A stretch of 56,236 bases of DNA from Lachnoclostridium sp. An14 (GCF_002160755.1 NZ_NFLE01000028.1:1-56236); one strand, 5' to 3'. Shown: positions 41,823 through 51,490, counted from the stretch's first letter. Notes: generated by a model from the letters alone, not told the origin. Numbers and translations: made by a program.

Positions 41823-43661
41823 ATGGATCGTCACGGACTGATATGCAGGAGCATTTGGGAAAATCCCCATATGACCCAGCGGGAAATCGGACAGAAACTG
41901 ATGCTTTCCCTGGGGACAGTAAACAACCTGATCAAGGAATGTATGGCGCTGGGCTATGTGGAACAGGAGAATGGGAAGGCCTATTCCCTCACGGAACAGG
42001 GAACGGAGTTTTTGAACACCTACCGGGTGGACGGGGCTGTGGTGCTGGCCGCCGGTTTCGGGTCCCGGTTTGTGCCGCTGACCTTCGAGATGCCGAAAGG
42101 GCTTTTGGAGGTATTCGGGGAACGGATGGTGGAGCGGCAGATCCGGCAGCTCCAGGAGGCGGGCATCCGGGACATCACCGTGGTGGTGGGCTATTTAAAG
42201 GAAAAGTTTGAGTATCTGATCGACAAATACCAGGTGAAACTTCTCTATAACCCGGAGTATTCCTGCAAAAACACCCTGGCCACCGTCTACCACGCCAGGG
42301 AACTCTTTAAAGGAAGGAATGTGTATCTCCTCTCCTCCGACAACTGGCTGCGGGAAAATATGTACCACGCCCACGAGTGCGGCGCCTGGTACTCTCTCTC
42401 CCACGCCGGTGGAGACACCTCCGAGTGGTGCGTCTCTTTTAATAAGAAGGGACGGATCACCGGCGTGGAGGTGGGAGGCCGGGACTGCTGGTATATGTAC
42501 GGGCCGGCTTATTTCTCCAGAGAGTTTTCGGAGCGGTTTTTCCCGGTGCTGGAGCGCTACTACGAGCTGCCGGGGACGGAACAGCTCTACTGGGAGCACG
42601 TTTACATGGAGATTTTAAACGGAGACTGGGAGCGGCGTCTGCGCCACGGCCGGGTTTCTCTGCCGGAAGGCTGGGAGGCGCCGGTGATGTATGCCAACTG
42701 CCAGCCGGAGGGCCAGGTCTACGAGTTTGAAAACCTGGAGGAGCTGCGGAAGTTTGACCCCCGCTATCAGACCCACTCCGACAGCAAGGCCATGGAGCTG
42801 GTTTCCCGGGTGCTGGGGGTACCGGAGTCGGACATTCAAAATATCAAATGCCTGAAATCGGGAATGACCAACAAGTCCTTCCTCTTTGACGCCGGCGGCG
42901 TTTCCTATATCTGCCGGGTTCCCGGCCCGGGCACGGAAATGCTCATCAACCGCCGCCAGGAGGCTGACGTCTACGGCGTGGTGGCCGATCTGGACATTAC
43001 GGAGCGGCTCCTCTACCTGGATCCGGAAACGGGCTACAAGATCGCCAAATACTACGACGGGGCCAGAAACGGGGATCCCCGCAACCCGGAGGACATTTCC
43101 AAGTGTATGGGGCTGCTGCGCCGTTTCCACCAGTCGGGGCTGGCTGTGGGACACGATTTTAATATCCGGGAGCGGATCATGTTTTACGAGAACCTGTGCC
43201 TGAACCACGGCGGCATTCCCTTTGAGGATTACAGGGAAATCCGCGGGCGGATGTGGGAGCTGATGGACTGGCTGGACGGGCTGGGGCGGCCGAAGGTGCT
43301 GGCCCACATTGACAGCAACTTTGACAATTTCCTCATGCTGCCCGACGGCCGGGCAAAGCTCATCGACTGGGAATACGCCGGGATGTGCGACCCGCTTATG
43401 GATCTGGCCATGTGCTCCATTTACTCCTATTATAATATAGAAGAAACAGAAACTCTGATGGAGGCGTATTTGGACCGGGAGCCGGAGGAATTGGAGCGGA
43501 CAGTGGTGTTTGCCAGCATGGCTCTGGGAGGATTTCTCTGGAGCCTTTGGGCGGTGTATAAGAGCTCTCAGGGGGACGAATTCGGGGAGTACACCCTGAT
43601 CATGTACCGGTACGCGAAGGACTGTTCACGGATTGTTCAGAAGAATCTACAGAAATTGTAA
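41823..43661 (+). CDS. Winged helix + LicC-like cytidylyltransferase + LicA-like choline kinase fusion
   Basis: This 612-residue protein joins three parts. Residues 1-65 form a MarR-like winged helix (MTQREIGQKLMLSLGTVNNL). Residues about 68-290 form a nucleotidyltransferase with AVVLAAGFGSRF and EMPKGLLEVFGE, as in LicC phosphocholine cytidylyltransferase. Residues about 320-600 form a choline-kinase-type phosphotransferase. The catalytic loop runs His495, Asp497 and Asn502, and the metal site is Asp515 in LIDWEYAG. It should convert choline to phosphocholine and then CDP-choline, the donor for decorating teichoic acids. The flanking genes encode proteins with choline-binding type repeats, which fits. 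The role of the winged helix is unknown; self-regulation is possible. GGAGGA precedes ATG 41823. Confidence 0.85.
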   Translation: MDRHGLICRSIWENPHMTQREIGQKLMLSLGTVNNLIKECMALGYVEQENGKAYSLTEQGTEFLNTYRVDGAVVLAAGFGSRFVPLTFEMPKGLLEVFGERMVERQIRQLQEAGIRDITVVVGYLKEKFEYLIDKYQVKLLYNPEYSCKNTLATVYHARELFKGRNVYLLSSDNWLRENMYHAHECGAWYSLSHAGGDTSEWCVSFNKKGRITGVEVGGRDCWYMYGPAYFSREFSERFFPVLERYYELPGTEQLYWEHVYMEILNGDWERRLRHGRVSLPEGWEAPVMYANCQPEGQVYEFENLEELRKFDPRYQTHSDSKAMELVSRVLGVPESDIQNIKCLKSGMTNKSFLFDAGGVSYICRVPGPGTEMLINRRQEADVYGVVADLDITERLLYLDPETGYKIAKYYDGARNGDPRNPEDISKCMGLLRRFHQSGLAVGHDFNIRERIMFYENLCLNHGGIPFEDYREIRGRMWELMDWLDGLGRPKVLAHIDSNFDNFLMLPDGRAKLIDWEYAGMCDPLMDLAMCSIYSYYNIEETETLMEAYLDREPEELERTVVFASMALGGFLWSLWAVYKSSQGDEFGEYTLIMYRYAKDCSRIVQKNLQKL

Positions 43662-43799
43662 TAAAAATGTTATCTTTTGGGAGAAGCTTTGTGATATACT
43701 GTACCTAAAGGCGCCGGGGGACGGCTGTTTCGCGCCCGGCGGTCCCGGCATCGTTTTTCATTCAGCAATACAATTTTTACTATAAGGGGGAATCAGGAT

Positions 43800-44972
43800 A
43801 TGAAATACAAACTGCCTCTGGCGGCTGCCTGCGTCGGCTTTGTGGGGCTTATGACACTGGCCCAGGCTATCCCTGCTCAGGCCGCGTCCTGGAAACTGGA
43901 CGGCTCCAGCTACGTGTATGTGAACGACGACGGCACCTATTACAAGGGCTGGATCCACACCACGGACAATAAATACTACTACATGGATCTGACCACCGGA
44001 CGCATGACCACCGGCTGGAAACAGATCAACGGAAAATACTACTACTTTAAGTCCAACGGCGAGATGGCCGTGGGCTGGGAGCAGGTGGACGGGGTCTACT
44101 ACTACCTGAATTCCAAGCAGGACGACTACGGCGCCATGATTTACAACAGCTGGATCCACATCGGCGAGGACTATTACTATGTAAAAGGCGACGGCGTCAT
44201 GGTCACCGGCTGGCGTCCCATCAATAACAACTGGTACTATTTCAAGGCAGACGGGCGCTGCGCCTTCGGCTGGCAGCAGATCGACGGCACCTGGTACTAT
44301 CTGAATGAGAACACCGGCGTGATGCTCACCGGCTGGCAGCAGATCAATGGAAAGCATTACTATCTGAACACGGACGGAAAGATGCTCACCGGCTGGCTGA
44401 CGGACAGCAACGGGAACAAATACTACATGGACGCCACCAACGGGGATATGTCCATCGCCTGGAAACAGATTGACGGAAAGTGGTACTACTTTAACGATGT
44501 GGGCCATATGCAGACTGGCTGGCAGAACCTGAACGGTACTTATTATTACCTGGATCCCAGCACCGGCGTCATGTACGCGGGAACGACGGTGACCATCGAC
44601 GGAAAGCAGTATTCCTTTGATTCCAACGGCGTTTACACCGGCGGCAGCAGCTCGCCTACCTCCGGTTCGCCGGTAAACGGCTCCGGCTCTCCTTCCACCG
44701 GAACGCCTTCCGGCGGCAACGTGGTGACGGGAAGTCCTTCCAATTCCACGGGGAACAGTAACAATACGCCTGGATCCAGTTCTCCCGGAACCGGCACTCC
44801 CGGCAGCTCCGGCTCTACCCCGGTGGTGACCGGGCCGCCGGATAACAGCGGAAGTACGGGGGGATCCTCCAGCTCCAGCAATACCACTTCCTCTTACCAA
44901 TACTACAACTCCAAAAAACCCAGCTCTGACGGGGAAATCCCGGAGTTTTCCACCACAGGGCCGGTAGCCTGA
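43800..44972 (+). CDS. Secreted choline/cell-wall-binding repeat protein 3 with Ser/Gly/Pro-rich tail
   Basis: The 390-residue exported protein has a signal peptide (LPLAAACVGFVGLMTLAQAI) and about ten CW-binding type repeats of the form GWKQINGKYYYFKSNGEM from about residue 30 to 270. A low-complexity Ser/Gly/Thr/Pro region of about 100 residues follows, ending SSDGEIPEFSTTGPVA. No enzyme domain or sortase motif is present, so anchoring would be by the repeats. AAGGGGG precedes ATG 43800. The GH25 gene follows after 20 bp, so the two form an operon. Confidence 0.88.
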   Translation: MKYKLPLAAACVGFVGLMTLAQAIPAQAASWKLDGSSYVYVNDDGTYYKGWIHTTDNKYYYMDLTTGRMTTGWKQINGKYYYFKSNGEMAVGWEQVDGVYYYLNSKQDDYGAMIYNSWIHIGEDYYYVKGDGVMVTGWRPINNNWYYFKADGRCAFGWQQIDGTWYYLNENTGVMLTGWQQINGKHYYLNTDGKMLTGWLTDSNGNKYYMDATNGDMSIAWKQIDGKWYYFNDVGHMQTGWQNLNGTYYYLDPSTGVMYAGTTVTIDGKQYSFDSNGVYTGGSSSPTSGSPVNGSGSPSTGTPSGGNVVTGSPSNSTGNSNNTPGSSSPGTGTPGSSGSTPVVTGPPDNSGSTGGSSSSSNTTSSYQYYNSKKPSSDGEIPEFSTTGPVA

Positions 44973-44992
44973 GTACAGAGGAGGACAAACCT

Positions 44993-47023
44993 ATGCACAG
45001 ACATCATTCCTGGACAGCTTTGGCGCTCAGCGGGCTTTTAAGCGTTTCCGCGGTCCTGGCTCCCATGACGGCATACGGGGCTTACGATAAGGACGGCTCC
45101 GGCGTGTACCGCATGGAAGACGGGACGGCCATTGAAAATGTATATGCCCGCGGCATTGACGTTTCCCACTGGAAACAGCAGATTGACTGGAACGCGGTAG
45201 CGGCGGACGACGTTTCCTTCGTCATGCTGGGAACGCGGTATAAAGGGGATGTGGATCCCTATTTCCGTGTGAACGCGGAAGGCGCCCATAAGGCGGGGAT
45301 CGCCCTGGGCGCGTACATTTATTCTTACGCCACCACGCCGGAGATGGCGGTGGAGGAGGCGGATTTCGTCCTGAATCTGATCAAGGACTATCCCATCTCC
45401 TACCCCGTGGCCTTCGATGTGGAGGACAACGGCACCCTGGGAACCCTGACACCGGCACAGGTGAGCGAGATCATCAATGCCTTCTGCCAGCGGATCGCGG
45501 ACGCGGGCTACTACCCCATCGTCTATGCCAATGACAACTGGCTGGCCAATAAAATTGACTTAAGCGCCATCGACTACGACGTGTGGGTGGCAAGATACGG
45601 AAGAAAACCGGCTTACGAGGATCCGGTTATGTGGCAGGCCACCAGCAGCGGCTCCATTTCCGGTGTGGAAGGGAATACGGATATTGATTTCCAGTTCCAG
45701 GATTTCTCCGGAGTGATTCCGGATACGCTCTGGCGCACCATTGACGGGGTGACTTATTTTTACAAGGATTACGCCATGCAGAAGAATACGTGGGCGGAGG
45801 ACAACGGCTCCCGCTATTTCTTCGACGAGAACGGGCAGACGAAAAAAGGATGGTTCCTTTCCGGTTCGGAGCAGTATTATCTGGACGAAAGCACAGGAAA
45901 GATGCAGACCGGATGGCTGCAGCTGGATGGGGACTGGTACTATTTTGCCGGTACGGGCGTGATGGCGACAGGCTGGAATACCGTAGGCTCCAGCCAGTAT
46001 TATCTGGCGGAGGACGGCAAAATGCAGACCGGGTGGCTGGAATCTGAAGGCACCCACTACTATCTGAAACCGTCGGGCGCCATGGCCACAGGCTGGGCGA
46101 GCGTTGACGGCACCTGGTATTACTTCGGGACCTCCGGCGACCGGAAATCCGGATGGATCAATCCGGACGGCAGCTGGTATTTCCTGGCGGAAGACGGCAA
46201 GATGAAGACCGGATGGCTGGAAGACGGCGGACAGCATTACTATCTGAATGATTCCGGACGGATGATGACTGGATGGGTTGAGTACGGCGGCGCGAAATAC
46301 TATATGAACGGCTCCGGCGTGATGCAGACGGGATGGATCAGCACGGACGGCTCCTGGTATTATTTTGACGAGAACGGGAAAATGCGGAAGGGCTGGGTGG
46401 AAGTGGACGGCTCTTGGTATTATATGGATCAGAGCGGACGGATGCAGACCGGATGGATCGACTTAGACGGCGCGCGGTACTATCTGAACGGCGCGGGCGT
46501 GATGCAGACGGGATGGATGAATCTGGACAGCAGCTGGTATTATATGGGCTCCGACGGAATCATGCAGACCGGGCTTGTGAATGTAAATGACGTGTGGTAT
46601 TATCTCGGCGCGGACGGCAGGATGGTGACGGGACTGACTGCGGTGGACGGGAAGAACTATTACTTCGACCCGGCAGCGGGCGGCGCCATGGCAGCCGGAC
46701 GAGCTGTGACGGTGGACGGCGTGACCTACGAGGCCGGCGCGGACGGCGTGCTGAGCCAGGCAGCGGATGGGGCTGACGGCGGAACCCAGGCGGGCGGAAC
46801 GGACGGAGCCGGGACTGACGGAACCGCCGGGACTGGAAATGACGGAAATTCCGGAAATTCCGCTGACGGACAGGCCGGAACGGGCAGCGGCGCGGCGGAC
46901 GGGACGAACGCAGGCGATTCCAGCGCCAGCACAGGCGGGGCCTCCGGCGCGGGCACGGATTCGGCTAACCAGACAGACGGCGGCGCGGGCGCGCCGGTGG
47001 GGCCTGGGGCGATGCTGCAGTGA
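44993..47023 (+). CDS. Secreted GH25 lysozyme with choline-binding type repeats
   Basis: The 676-residue enzyme has a signal peptide and a GH25 muramidase domain (about residues 45-240). It shows ARGIDVSHWKQQIDW, the catalytic acid pair in VAFDVEDNG, and the closing DIDFQFQDF. GH25 enzymes cut the MurNAc-GlcNAc bond. About sixteen near-identical repeats follow (units like GWLQLDGDWYYFAGTGVM), then an Ala/Gly/Thr/Asp-rich tail of about 90 residues. This layout mirrors pneumococcal and phage choline-dependent lysozymes. GAGGAGG precedes ATG 44993. Close to the licC-licA fusion gene, it is the likeliest reader of the phosphocholine mark. Confidence 0.93.
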   Translation: MHRHHSWTALALSGLLSVSAVLAPMTAYGAYDKDGSGVYRMEDGTAIENVYARGIDVSHWKQQIDWNAVAADDVSFVMLGTRYKGDVDPYFRVNAEGAHKAGIALGAYIYSYATTPEMAVEEADFVLNLIKDYPISYPVAFDVEDNGTLGTLTPAQVSEIINAFCQRIADAGYYPIVYANDNWLANKIDLSAIDYDVWVARYGRKPAYEDPVMWQATSSGSISGVEGNTDIDFQFQDFSGVIPDTLWRTIDGVTYFYKDYAMQKNTWAEDNGSRYFFDENGQTKKGWFLSGSEQYYLDESTGKMQTGWLQLDGDWYYFAGTGVMATGWNTVGSSQYYLAEDGKMQTGWLESEGTHYYLKPSGAMATGWASVDGTWYYFGTSGDRKSGWINPDGSWYFLAEDGKMKTGWLEDGGQHYYLNDSGRMMTGWVEYGGAKYYMNGSGVMQTGWISTDGSWYYFDENGKMRKGWVEVDGSWYYMDQSGRMQTGWIDLDGARYYLNGAGVMQTGWMNLDSSWYYMGSDGIMQTGLVNVNDVWYYLGADGRMVTGLTAVDGKNYYFDPAAGGAMAAGRAVTVDGVTYEAGADGVLSQAADGADGGTQAGGTDGAGTDGTAGTGNDGNSGNSADGQAGTGSGAADGTNAGDSSASTGGASGAGTDSANQTDGGAGAPVGPGAMLQ

Positions 47024-47067
47024 GGCATTAGAAAAGGTTCCTTTTGTACATTTTTATAGTGAAATAG

Positions 47068-47134
47068 AACAGGCATATCCCTTATCATTCCGTGTCTTGA
47101 AAGGTGGAAATTGGGGCGGATATGCCTGTTTTAT
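47068..47134 (+). terminator. Terminator of the GH25 operon
   Basis: AACAGGCATATCC (47068-47080) and GGATATGCCTGTT (47118-47130) are exact inverted repeats around a 37-base loop, followed by TTATGTTTC. The remainder of the 47024-47222 gap shows nothing else. Confidence 0.6.
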
Positions 47135-47222
47135 GTTTCTTATTAAAATGAGAATGATTTTATTTACATCCCGGTGAACCGTCGTTTTTCTCACCATTTT
47201 GTAAATAACGGAACCAGATAAA

Positions 47223-47621
47223 TCATTCCTCTATATCTTCCCTTTCTAAAAACTGCGCGACCGTCATACATTTTGGATGTTCCATATCCAAACTTAAAAA
47301 GTCTTTATCGCCAGTGAGAATAATATCCACATCCGCCACAATAGCTGCATTCAGGATTGGCTGATCCTTTGCATCACGGATCAGTTTTTCCGCATGATCT
47401 ACCGCTGGAATCAATTCATAAGCCATTTCCGCAAACAACACTTCTGCATCCGGCAGATATTTAGGTGCTTTTCGTCTCAAAATTTCCCGCAACTCCACGA
47501 TATTTCGATCACACAACACTATTTCATAATGATCTGCGATATAAAGCAGCGCTTTTGCCGGTTTTGAACCCGGAAAGAGTAATGCAGAAAACAAAACATT
47601 TGTATCTATCAGTATCCGCAT
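47223..47621 (-). CDS. PIN-domain toxin (type II toxin-antitoxin)
   Basis: The 132-residue PIN-domain RNase begins RILIDTNVLFSALLFPGS with the first acidic metal ligand. LCDRNIVELREIL gives the conserved Glu, and the later acids are in DAKDQPILNAAI and ILTGDKDFLSL. PIN toxins cut RNA. Start ATG 47621 directly follows the antitoxin stop with one base between, so translation is coupled. A longer frame to 47711 overlaps the antitoxin gene and is rejected. Composition is AT-rich. Confidence 0.88.
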   Translation of the reverse strand: MRILIDTNVLFSALLFPGSKPAKALLYIADHYEIVLCDRNIVELREILRRKAPKYLPDAEVLFAEMAYELIPAVDHAEKLIRDAKDQPILNAAIVADVDIILTGDKDFLSLDMEHPKCMTVAQFLEREDIEE

Positions 47622-47622
47622 T

Positions 47623-47880
47623 TCACCGATCCTCTCCATAGCGTACTTCATCCACAAGAGCCTGAATGTCATCTTCGCTGGAAATCCCCATTGTTTCCGA
47701 AACTCCGGCAAAAGCAGCCTGAGCCTTTCGGATCGCCGCTGCGGAGGCGTTACTGACGACTATTTCCCCATTTTGGTTCTGAAGAAACAGGATTTTATCA
47801 CCGGACTTCAAACCAAGCTGCCGCCGGACTTCCACAGGAACTGTAATTTGGCCATTTGCAGAAACTTTTGCCAAATTCAT
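47623..47880 (-). CDS. AbrB/SpoVT-type antitoxin
   Basis: The 85-residue protein has the swapped-hairpin AbrB fold signature (LAKVSANGQITVPVEVRRQL followed by GLKSGDKILFL). A C-terminal tail should neutralise the PIN toxin. It leads the pair, as antitoxins usually do, and probably represses its own promoter. AAGGAGG lies 7 bp before ATG 47880; longer upstream frame is not conserved. The hairpin repeat array begins about 80 bp upstream. Confidence 0.88.
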   Translation of the reverse strand: MNLAKVSANGQITVPVEVRRQLGLKSGDKILFLQNQNGEIVVSNASAAAIRKAQAAFAGVSETMGISSEDDIQALVDEVRYGEDR

Positions 47881-47965
47881 ATACACTCCTCCTTTCAATT
47901 CTTGAGAAATAAAGTTTTCTTTGTTTCTTCTATTATATTTCATAAGATAAAGAAAGTAAACCTGT

Positions 47966-48262
47966 ATGAACAAAAACAGGAAATTAGCAAACTCCCACTT
48001 CACTAAAATCATTTCAGTGAACAGTTTTCAAGAAATCAGCGAAATATCTGTTGTCTAAAATCATTTTAGTGAACAAAATTCGGAAATTAGTGAAATTCTT
48101 GTTCTCTAAAATCGTTTTTAGTGAATAAAATTTGGAAATTAGTGAAATTCTTGTTTCATAAAATTATTTTAGTGAACAAAATCCGGAAATTTAGTGAACT
48201 CCCTGTTTCATAAAATCGTTTCATGAAACAAAATCTCAAAATGAGGCAAACCTTCCATTTCC
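47966..48262. repeat. Tandem array of a 52-bp hairpin-bearing repeat
   Basis: About 5.7 units of 51-52 bp start at 48004, 48056, 48107, 48159 and 48211, with a partial unit before the first. Each begins TAAAATC and usually continues ATTTTAGTGAACAAAAT, so TAAAAT and ATTTTA can pair. Each also contains GGAAATTAGTGAA. The last unit is diverged. There is no unique spacer between units and no reading frame. It lies between the toxin-antitoxin promoter and the glutamine synthetase gene, and fills most of the 473-bp gap. Confidence 0.85.
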
Positions 48263-48280
48263 AAAATCTCCCCACACGCA

Positions 48281-48321
48281 GAAAGAGGAGCCCTTCCTCC
48301 TCCGGAAGTCTCCTCCTTCTG
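48281..48321 (-). terminator. Possible terminator of glnN
   Basis: AGAAAGAGGAG and CTCCTCCTTCT form an 11-bp stem with one mismatch around a 19-base loop, about 35 bp beyond the glnN stop. No long T-run follows, so strength is uncertain. Confidence 0.4.
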
Positions 48322-48353
48322 TTATCTACATCTCTATCTCTTTTTCCTGTCTA

Positions 48354-50471
48354 TTATACCTCAAACAGCAGGTCTCCATAAGACGGCATGGGCCACAGAT
48401 CCTTGTCCACGATGCGCTCCAGCAGGTCTACGGGGCGGCGAAGTTCTTCCATGGCGGGGACGAGGCGCTCGCGGCAGGCGATGGCTCTCTCTTTGGCGCT
48501 GCGGATGGACTTGCACTCGTCCTGAAGCTCGACGAGCTTGCTGTGGGCCGCTTTGATCTCGGACAAACGGCGGGACGCCTCCAAAAGGAGATCTCTCTGC
48601 ACGCTGATTTCCGCCTCCGGGCAGACGCTCTGCACCTTGGCCATGGAGTCAGCCAGGCGGGCGGTGTAGCGGATGATAGCCGGAATAATCTGTTTTCCGG
48701 CAATGTTGGTCATGGCCAGGGCCTCGATGTGCACGATCTTGGCGTAGGAATCGTACTCTACCTCCGCTCTGGACTCCAGCTCCGCCTTGGTATACACGTG
48801 GAAGGTTTCAAACAGCTTTACCGCTTTCTCCGTGGTGAGGGCCGGGATGGCCTCCACCATACAGGAAATGTTGGGAAGGCCCCTTCTGGCTGCTTCCTTC
48901 ACCCAGGATTTGGAGTATCCGTTTCCGTTGAAAATGATTCGTCTGTGCTCGGTGAGGAGCTTTTTGATCATGTCGTGGACAGCCAGCTGGAAGTCATCCG
49001 CCTTCTCCAGCTCGTCCGCCGCCTCCTTGAACGCCTCAGCCACAATGGTATTTAACACCACGTTGGCAGGGGAAACGGAATCGGAGGAGCCGACCATACG
49101 GAACTCGAACTTGTTGTTTGTAAAGGCAAAGGGCGATGTCCGGTTCCGATCTGTCACGTCCTGATCCAGATCCGGCAGCATGGCAACGCCGGTTTTTAAG
49201 GTGCCGCCCTGCTTGGAGTGGGTGGCCTCACCGGTGTCGCAGAGCTGGCTGATCACGTCCTCCAGCTGATCTCCCAGGAATACGGAAATGATCGCCGGCG
49301 GCGCCTCGTTTCCGCCCAGACGGGAGTCGTTTCCAACGTCGGAGGCGGATTCCCGCAGCAGATCGGCGTGAACATCCACCGCCTTTAAAATGCAGGCCAG
49401 CACCAGCAGAAACTGCACATTGTCGTGGGGGCTGGCGCCGGGGTTTAACAGGTTGATGCCGTCATCGGTGGTCAGGGACCAGTTGTTGTGCTTTCCGGAG
49501 CCGTTGACACCGGCAAAGGGTTTCTCATGAAGGAGACAGGTGAGGCCGTGACGGTCCGCTACCTTTTTTAAGGTCTCCATGATCATCTGGTTGTGATCCA
49601 CCGCCAGGTTGACCTGGGCGTAGATGGGGGCCAGCTCGTGCTGGGCCGGGGCCGCCTCGTTGTGCTGGGTCTTGGCGGTGACGCCCAGTTTCCACAGCTC
49701 CCGGTTCACCTCGTTCATGAAGGAACCGATGCGCTCCCGGATGGCGCCGTAGTAGTGATCATCCAGCTCCTGCCCCTTGGGCGGCATGGCCCCAAACAGG
49801 GTGCGTCCGGTGTAAACCAGATCTTTTCTCTTTAAATATTTTTCCTTATCTACCAGGAAATACTCCTGCTCCGGCCCGACGGAGGGCACGACGCGGCTGG
49901 AGGTGTGGTTTCCAAACAGGCGCAGGATCCTTAAGGACTGCTCGTTGATGGCCTGCATGGAACGAAGCAGGGGGGTTTTCTGGTCCAGGGCCTCGCCCTT
50001 GTAGGAACAGAAGGCAGTGGGAATGCAGAGGGTCACGCCGATGGCGTCCTCCCGCAGAAAGGCCGGGGAGGTGCAGTCCCAGGCGGTGTATCCTCTGGCC
50101 TCAAAGGTGGCGCGCAGGCCGCCGGAGGGGAAGGAGGAGGCGTCCGCCTCGCCTTTGATCAGCTCCTTGCCGGAAAATTCCATGATGACCTTCCCGTCGG
50201 GGCCGGGAGCGGAAATAAAGGAATCGTGTTTCTCCGCGGTGATGCCGGTCAGCGGCTGGAACCAGTGGGTATAGTGGGTGGCGCCCCGCTCAATGGCCCA
50301 GTCCTTCATGGCGTGGGCCACCACATCCGCGATGGACGGATCCAGCTCCTTGCCGTTTTCTATGGTTTCCTTCAGTTTCTTGAACACGCTCTTGGGGAGG
50401 CGCTCTCTCATAACGCTTTCGTTAAATACATTCTTTCCAAATACTTCCGAAATGTTTATCCGTTCGCTCAT
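48354..50471 (-). CDS. glnN: Type III glutamine synthetase
   Basis: GSIII makes glutamine from glutamate and ammonia with ATP. The 705-residue length is typical for type III, far above type I. Family motifs include [69 protein letters not shown] and [13 protein letters not shown]. The start ATG 50471 is preferred over 50489 because the family begins shortly after it; GAGAGG lies 10 bp upstream. It is the only glutamine synthetase visible here, downstream of fba in the same direction but behind a terminator. Confidence 0.96.
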   Translation of the reverse strand: MSERINISEVFGKNVFNESVMRERLPKSVFKKLKETIENGKELDPSIADVVAHAMKDWAIERGATHYTHWFQPLTGITAEKHDSFISAPGPDGKVIMEFSGKELIKGEADASSFPSGGLRATFEARGYTAWDCTSPAFLREDAIGVTLCIPTAFCSYKGEALDQKTPLLRSMQAINEQSLRILRLFGNHTSSRVVPSVGPEQEYFLVDKEKYLKRKDLVYTGRTLFGAMPPKGQELDDHYYGAIRERIGSFMNEVNRELWKLGVTAKTQHNEAAPAQHELAPIYAQVNLAVDHNQMIMETLKKVADRHGLTCLLHEKPFAGVNGSGKHNNWSLTTDDGINLLNPGASPHDNVQFLLVLACILKAVDVHADLLRESASDVGNDSRLGGNEAPPAIISVFLGDQLEDVISQLCDTGEATHSKQGGTLKTGVAMLPDLDQDVTDRNRTSPFAFTNNKFEFRMVGSSDSVSPANVVLNTIVAEAFKEAADELEKADDFQLAVHDMIKKLLTEHRRIIFNGNGYSKSWVKEAARRGLPNISCMVEAIPALTTEKAVKLFETFHVYTKAELESRAEVEYDSYAKIVHIEALAMTNIAGKQIIPAIIRYTARLADSMAKVQSVCPEAEISVQRDLLLEASRRLSEIKAAHSKLVELQDECKSIRSAKERAIACRERLVPAMEELRRPVDLLERIVDKDLWPMPSYGDLLFEV

Positions 50472-50565
50472 CCTCTTTTTTCCTCTCATTTTTGTAAATG
50501 GCGGTCCTGCCGGCGGCCGGCGCGGAACATACCTCCCGCCGGAGGTTTCTGCGTCATAGATGACT

Positions 50566-50601
50566 CAAGAAAAGACGTTCTCCCCTTCCGGGAAGAACGC
50601 C
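50566..50601 (-). terminator. Terminator of fba
   Basis: On the minus strand GGCGTTCT and AGAACGTC form a stem with a 12-base loop, followed by TTTTC. It lies 26 bp beyond the fba stop codon and separates fba from glnN. A second small palindrome, ACCTCC/GGAGGT, is at 50531-50546. Confidence 0.7.
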
Positions 50602-50626
50602 TTCGTCCTTCTGATCTCGCTCAAGC

Positions 50627-51490
50627 TCAGGCCTTTCCAACGGAACCAAACAGCTCCATCTTCTCTTTTACGGTCTGCTTGATAGCCTCTGCGCCAGGAG
50701 CCAGGAGCTTTCTGGGATCGAATCCCTTGCCCTCTAAGTCCTTGCCGGCCTCAATGTATTTTCTCGTAGCTTCTGCAAAGGAAAGCTGGCACTCCGTATT
50801 TACGTTGATCTTCGCAACGCCAAGGCTGATGGCTTTCTTGATCATGTCCTCCGGGATTCCGGTGCCTCCGTGAAGCACTAACGGCATATCCCCGACTTCC
50901 TTCTTGATCGCCTCAAGCACGTCGAAACGAAGTCCCGGCCAGTTCTCCGGATATTTTCCATGAATGTTGCCGATGCCGGCAGCCAGCATGGTCACGCCCA
51001 GATCCGCAACCATCTTGCACTCTGCGGGATCCGCGCACTCGCCAAGGCCGACAACGCCGTCTTCCTCGCCGCCGATGGAGCCAACCTCTGCCTCCAGGGA
51101 AAGTCCCTTCTCCTCACAGATCTTTACCAGCTCCTGGGTCTTTGCCACGTTCTCGTCGATGGGATAGTGGGAGCCGTCGAACATGATGGAGGAAAAGCCT
51201 GCCTCGATGCACTTGTAGCAGCCCTCGTAGGAGCCATGATCCAGATGAAGGGCAACGGGAACGGTGATTCCCAACTCCTCGATCATAGCCTTTACCATAG
51301 CAGCAACGGTCTTAAAGCCAGTCATATACTTTCCTGCGCCCTCGGAAACGCCCAGGATAACCGGGGACTTTAACTCCTCTGCGGTAAGCAGAACGGACTT
51401 GGTCCACTCCAGGTTATTGATATTGAACTGACCTACGGCGTACTTGCCGTCTCTTGCTTTTGCAAGCATTTCTTTTGCTGAAACTAACAT
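50627..51490 (-). CDS. fba: Class II fructose-1,6-bisphosphate aldolase
   Basis: The zinc-dependent aldolase splits fructose-1,6-bisphosphate in glycolysis. The 287-residue protein has the zinc and substrate motifs VALHLDHGSYEGC, SIMFDGSHYPIDEN, SLEAEVGSIGGEEDG, GIGNIHGKYP, LVLHGGTGIPEDMI and KINVNTECQ. It matches the FbaA/GatY group of Firmicutes. ATG 51490 has GGAGG upstream. It is monocistronic between a terminator and a MITE fragment. Tagatose-bisphosphate activity cannot be excluded, but no tagatose genes are nearby. Confidence 0.94.
   Translation of the reverse strand: MLVSAKEMLAKARDGKYAVGQFNINNLEWTKSVLLTAEELKSPVILGVSEGAGKYMTGFKTVAAMVKAMIEELGITVPVALHLDHGSYEGCYKCIEAGFSSIMFDGSHYPIDENVAKTQELVKICEEKGLSLEAEVGSIGGEEDGVVGLGECADPAECKMVADLGVTMLAAGIGNIHGKYPENWPGLRFDVLEAIKKEVGDMPLVLHGGTGIPEDMIKKAISLGVAKINVNTECQLSFAEATRKYIEAGKDLEGKGFDPRKLLAPGAEAIKQTVKEKMELFGSVGKA

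Noticed and set aside
47966-48262. Possible CRISPR array
   Set aside because: The 52-bp units abut with no unique spacers, the whole unit is conserved and no cas genes are near.
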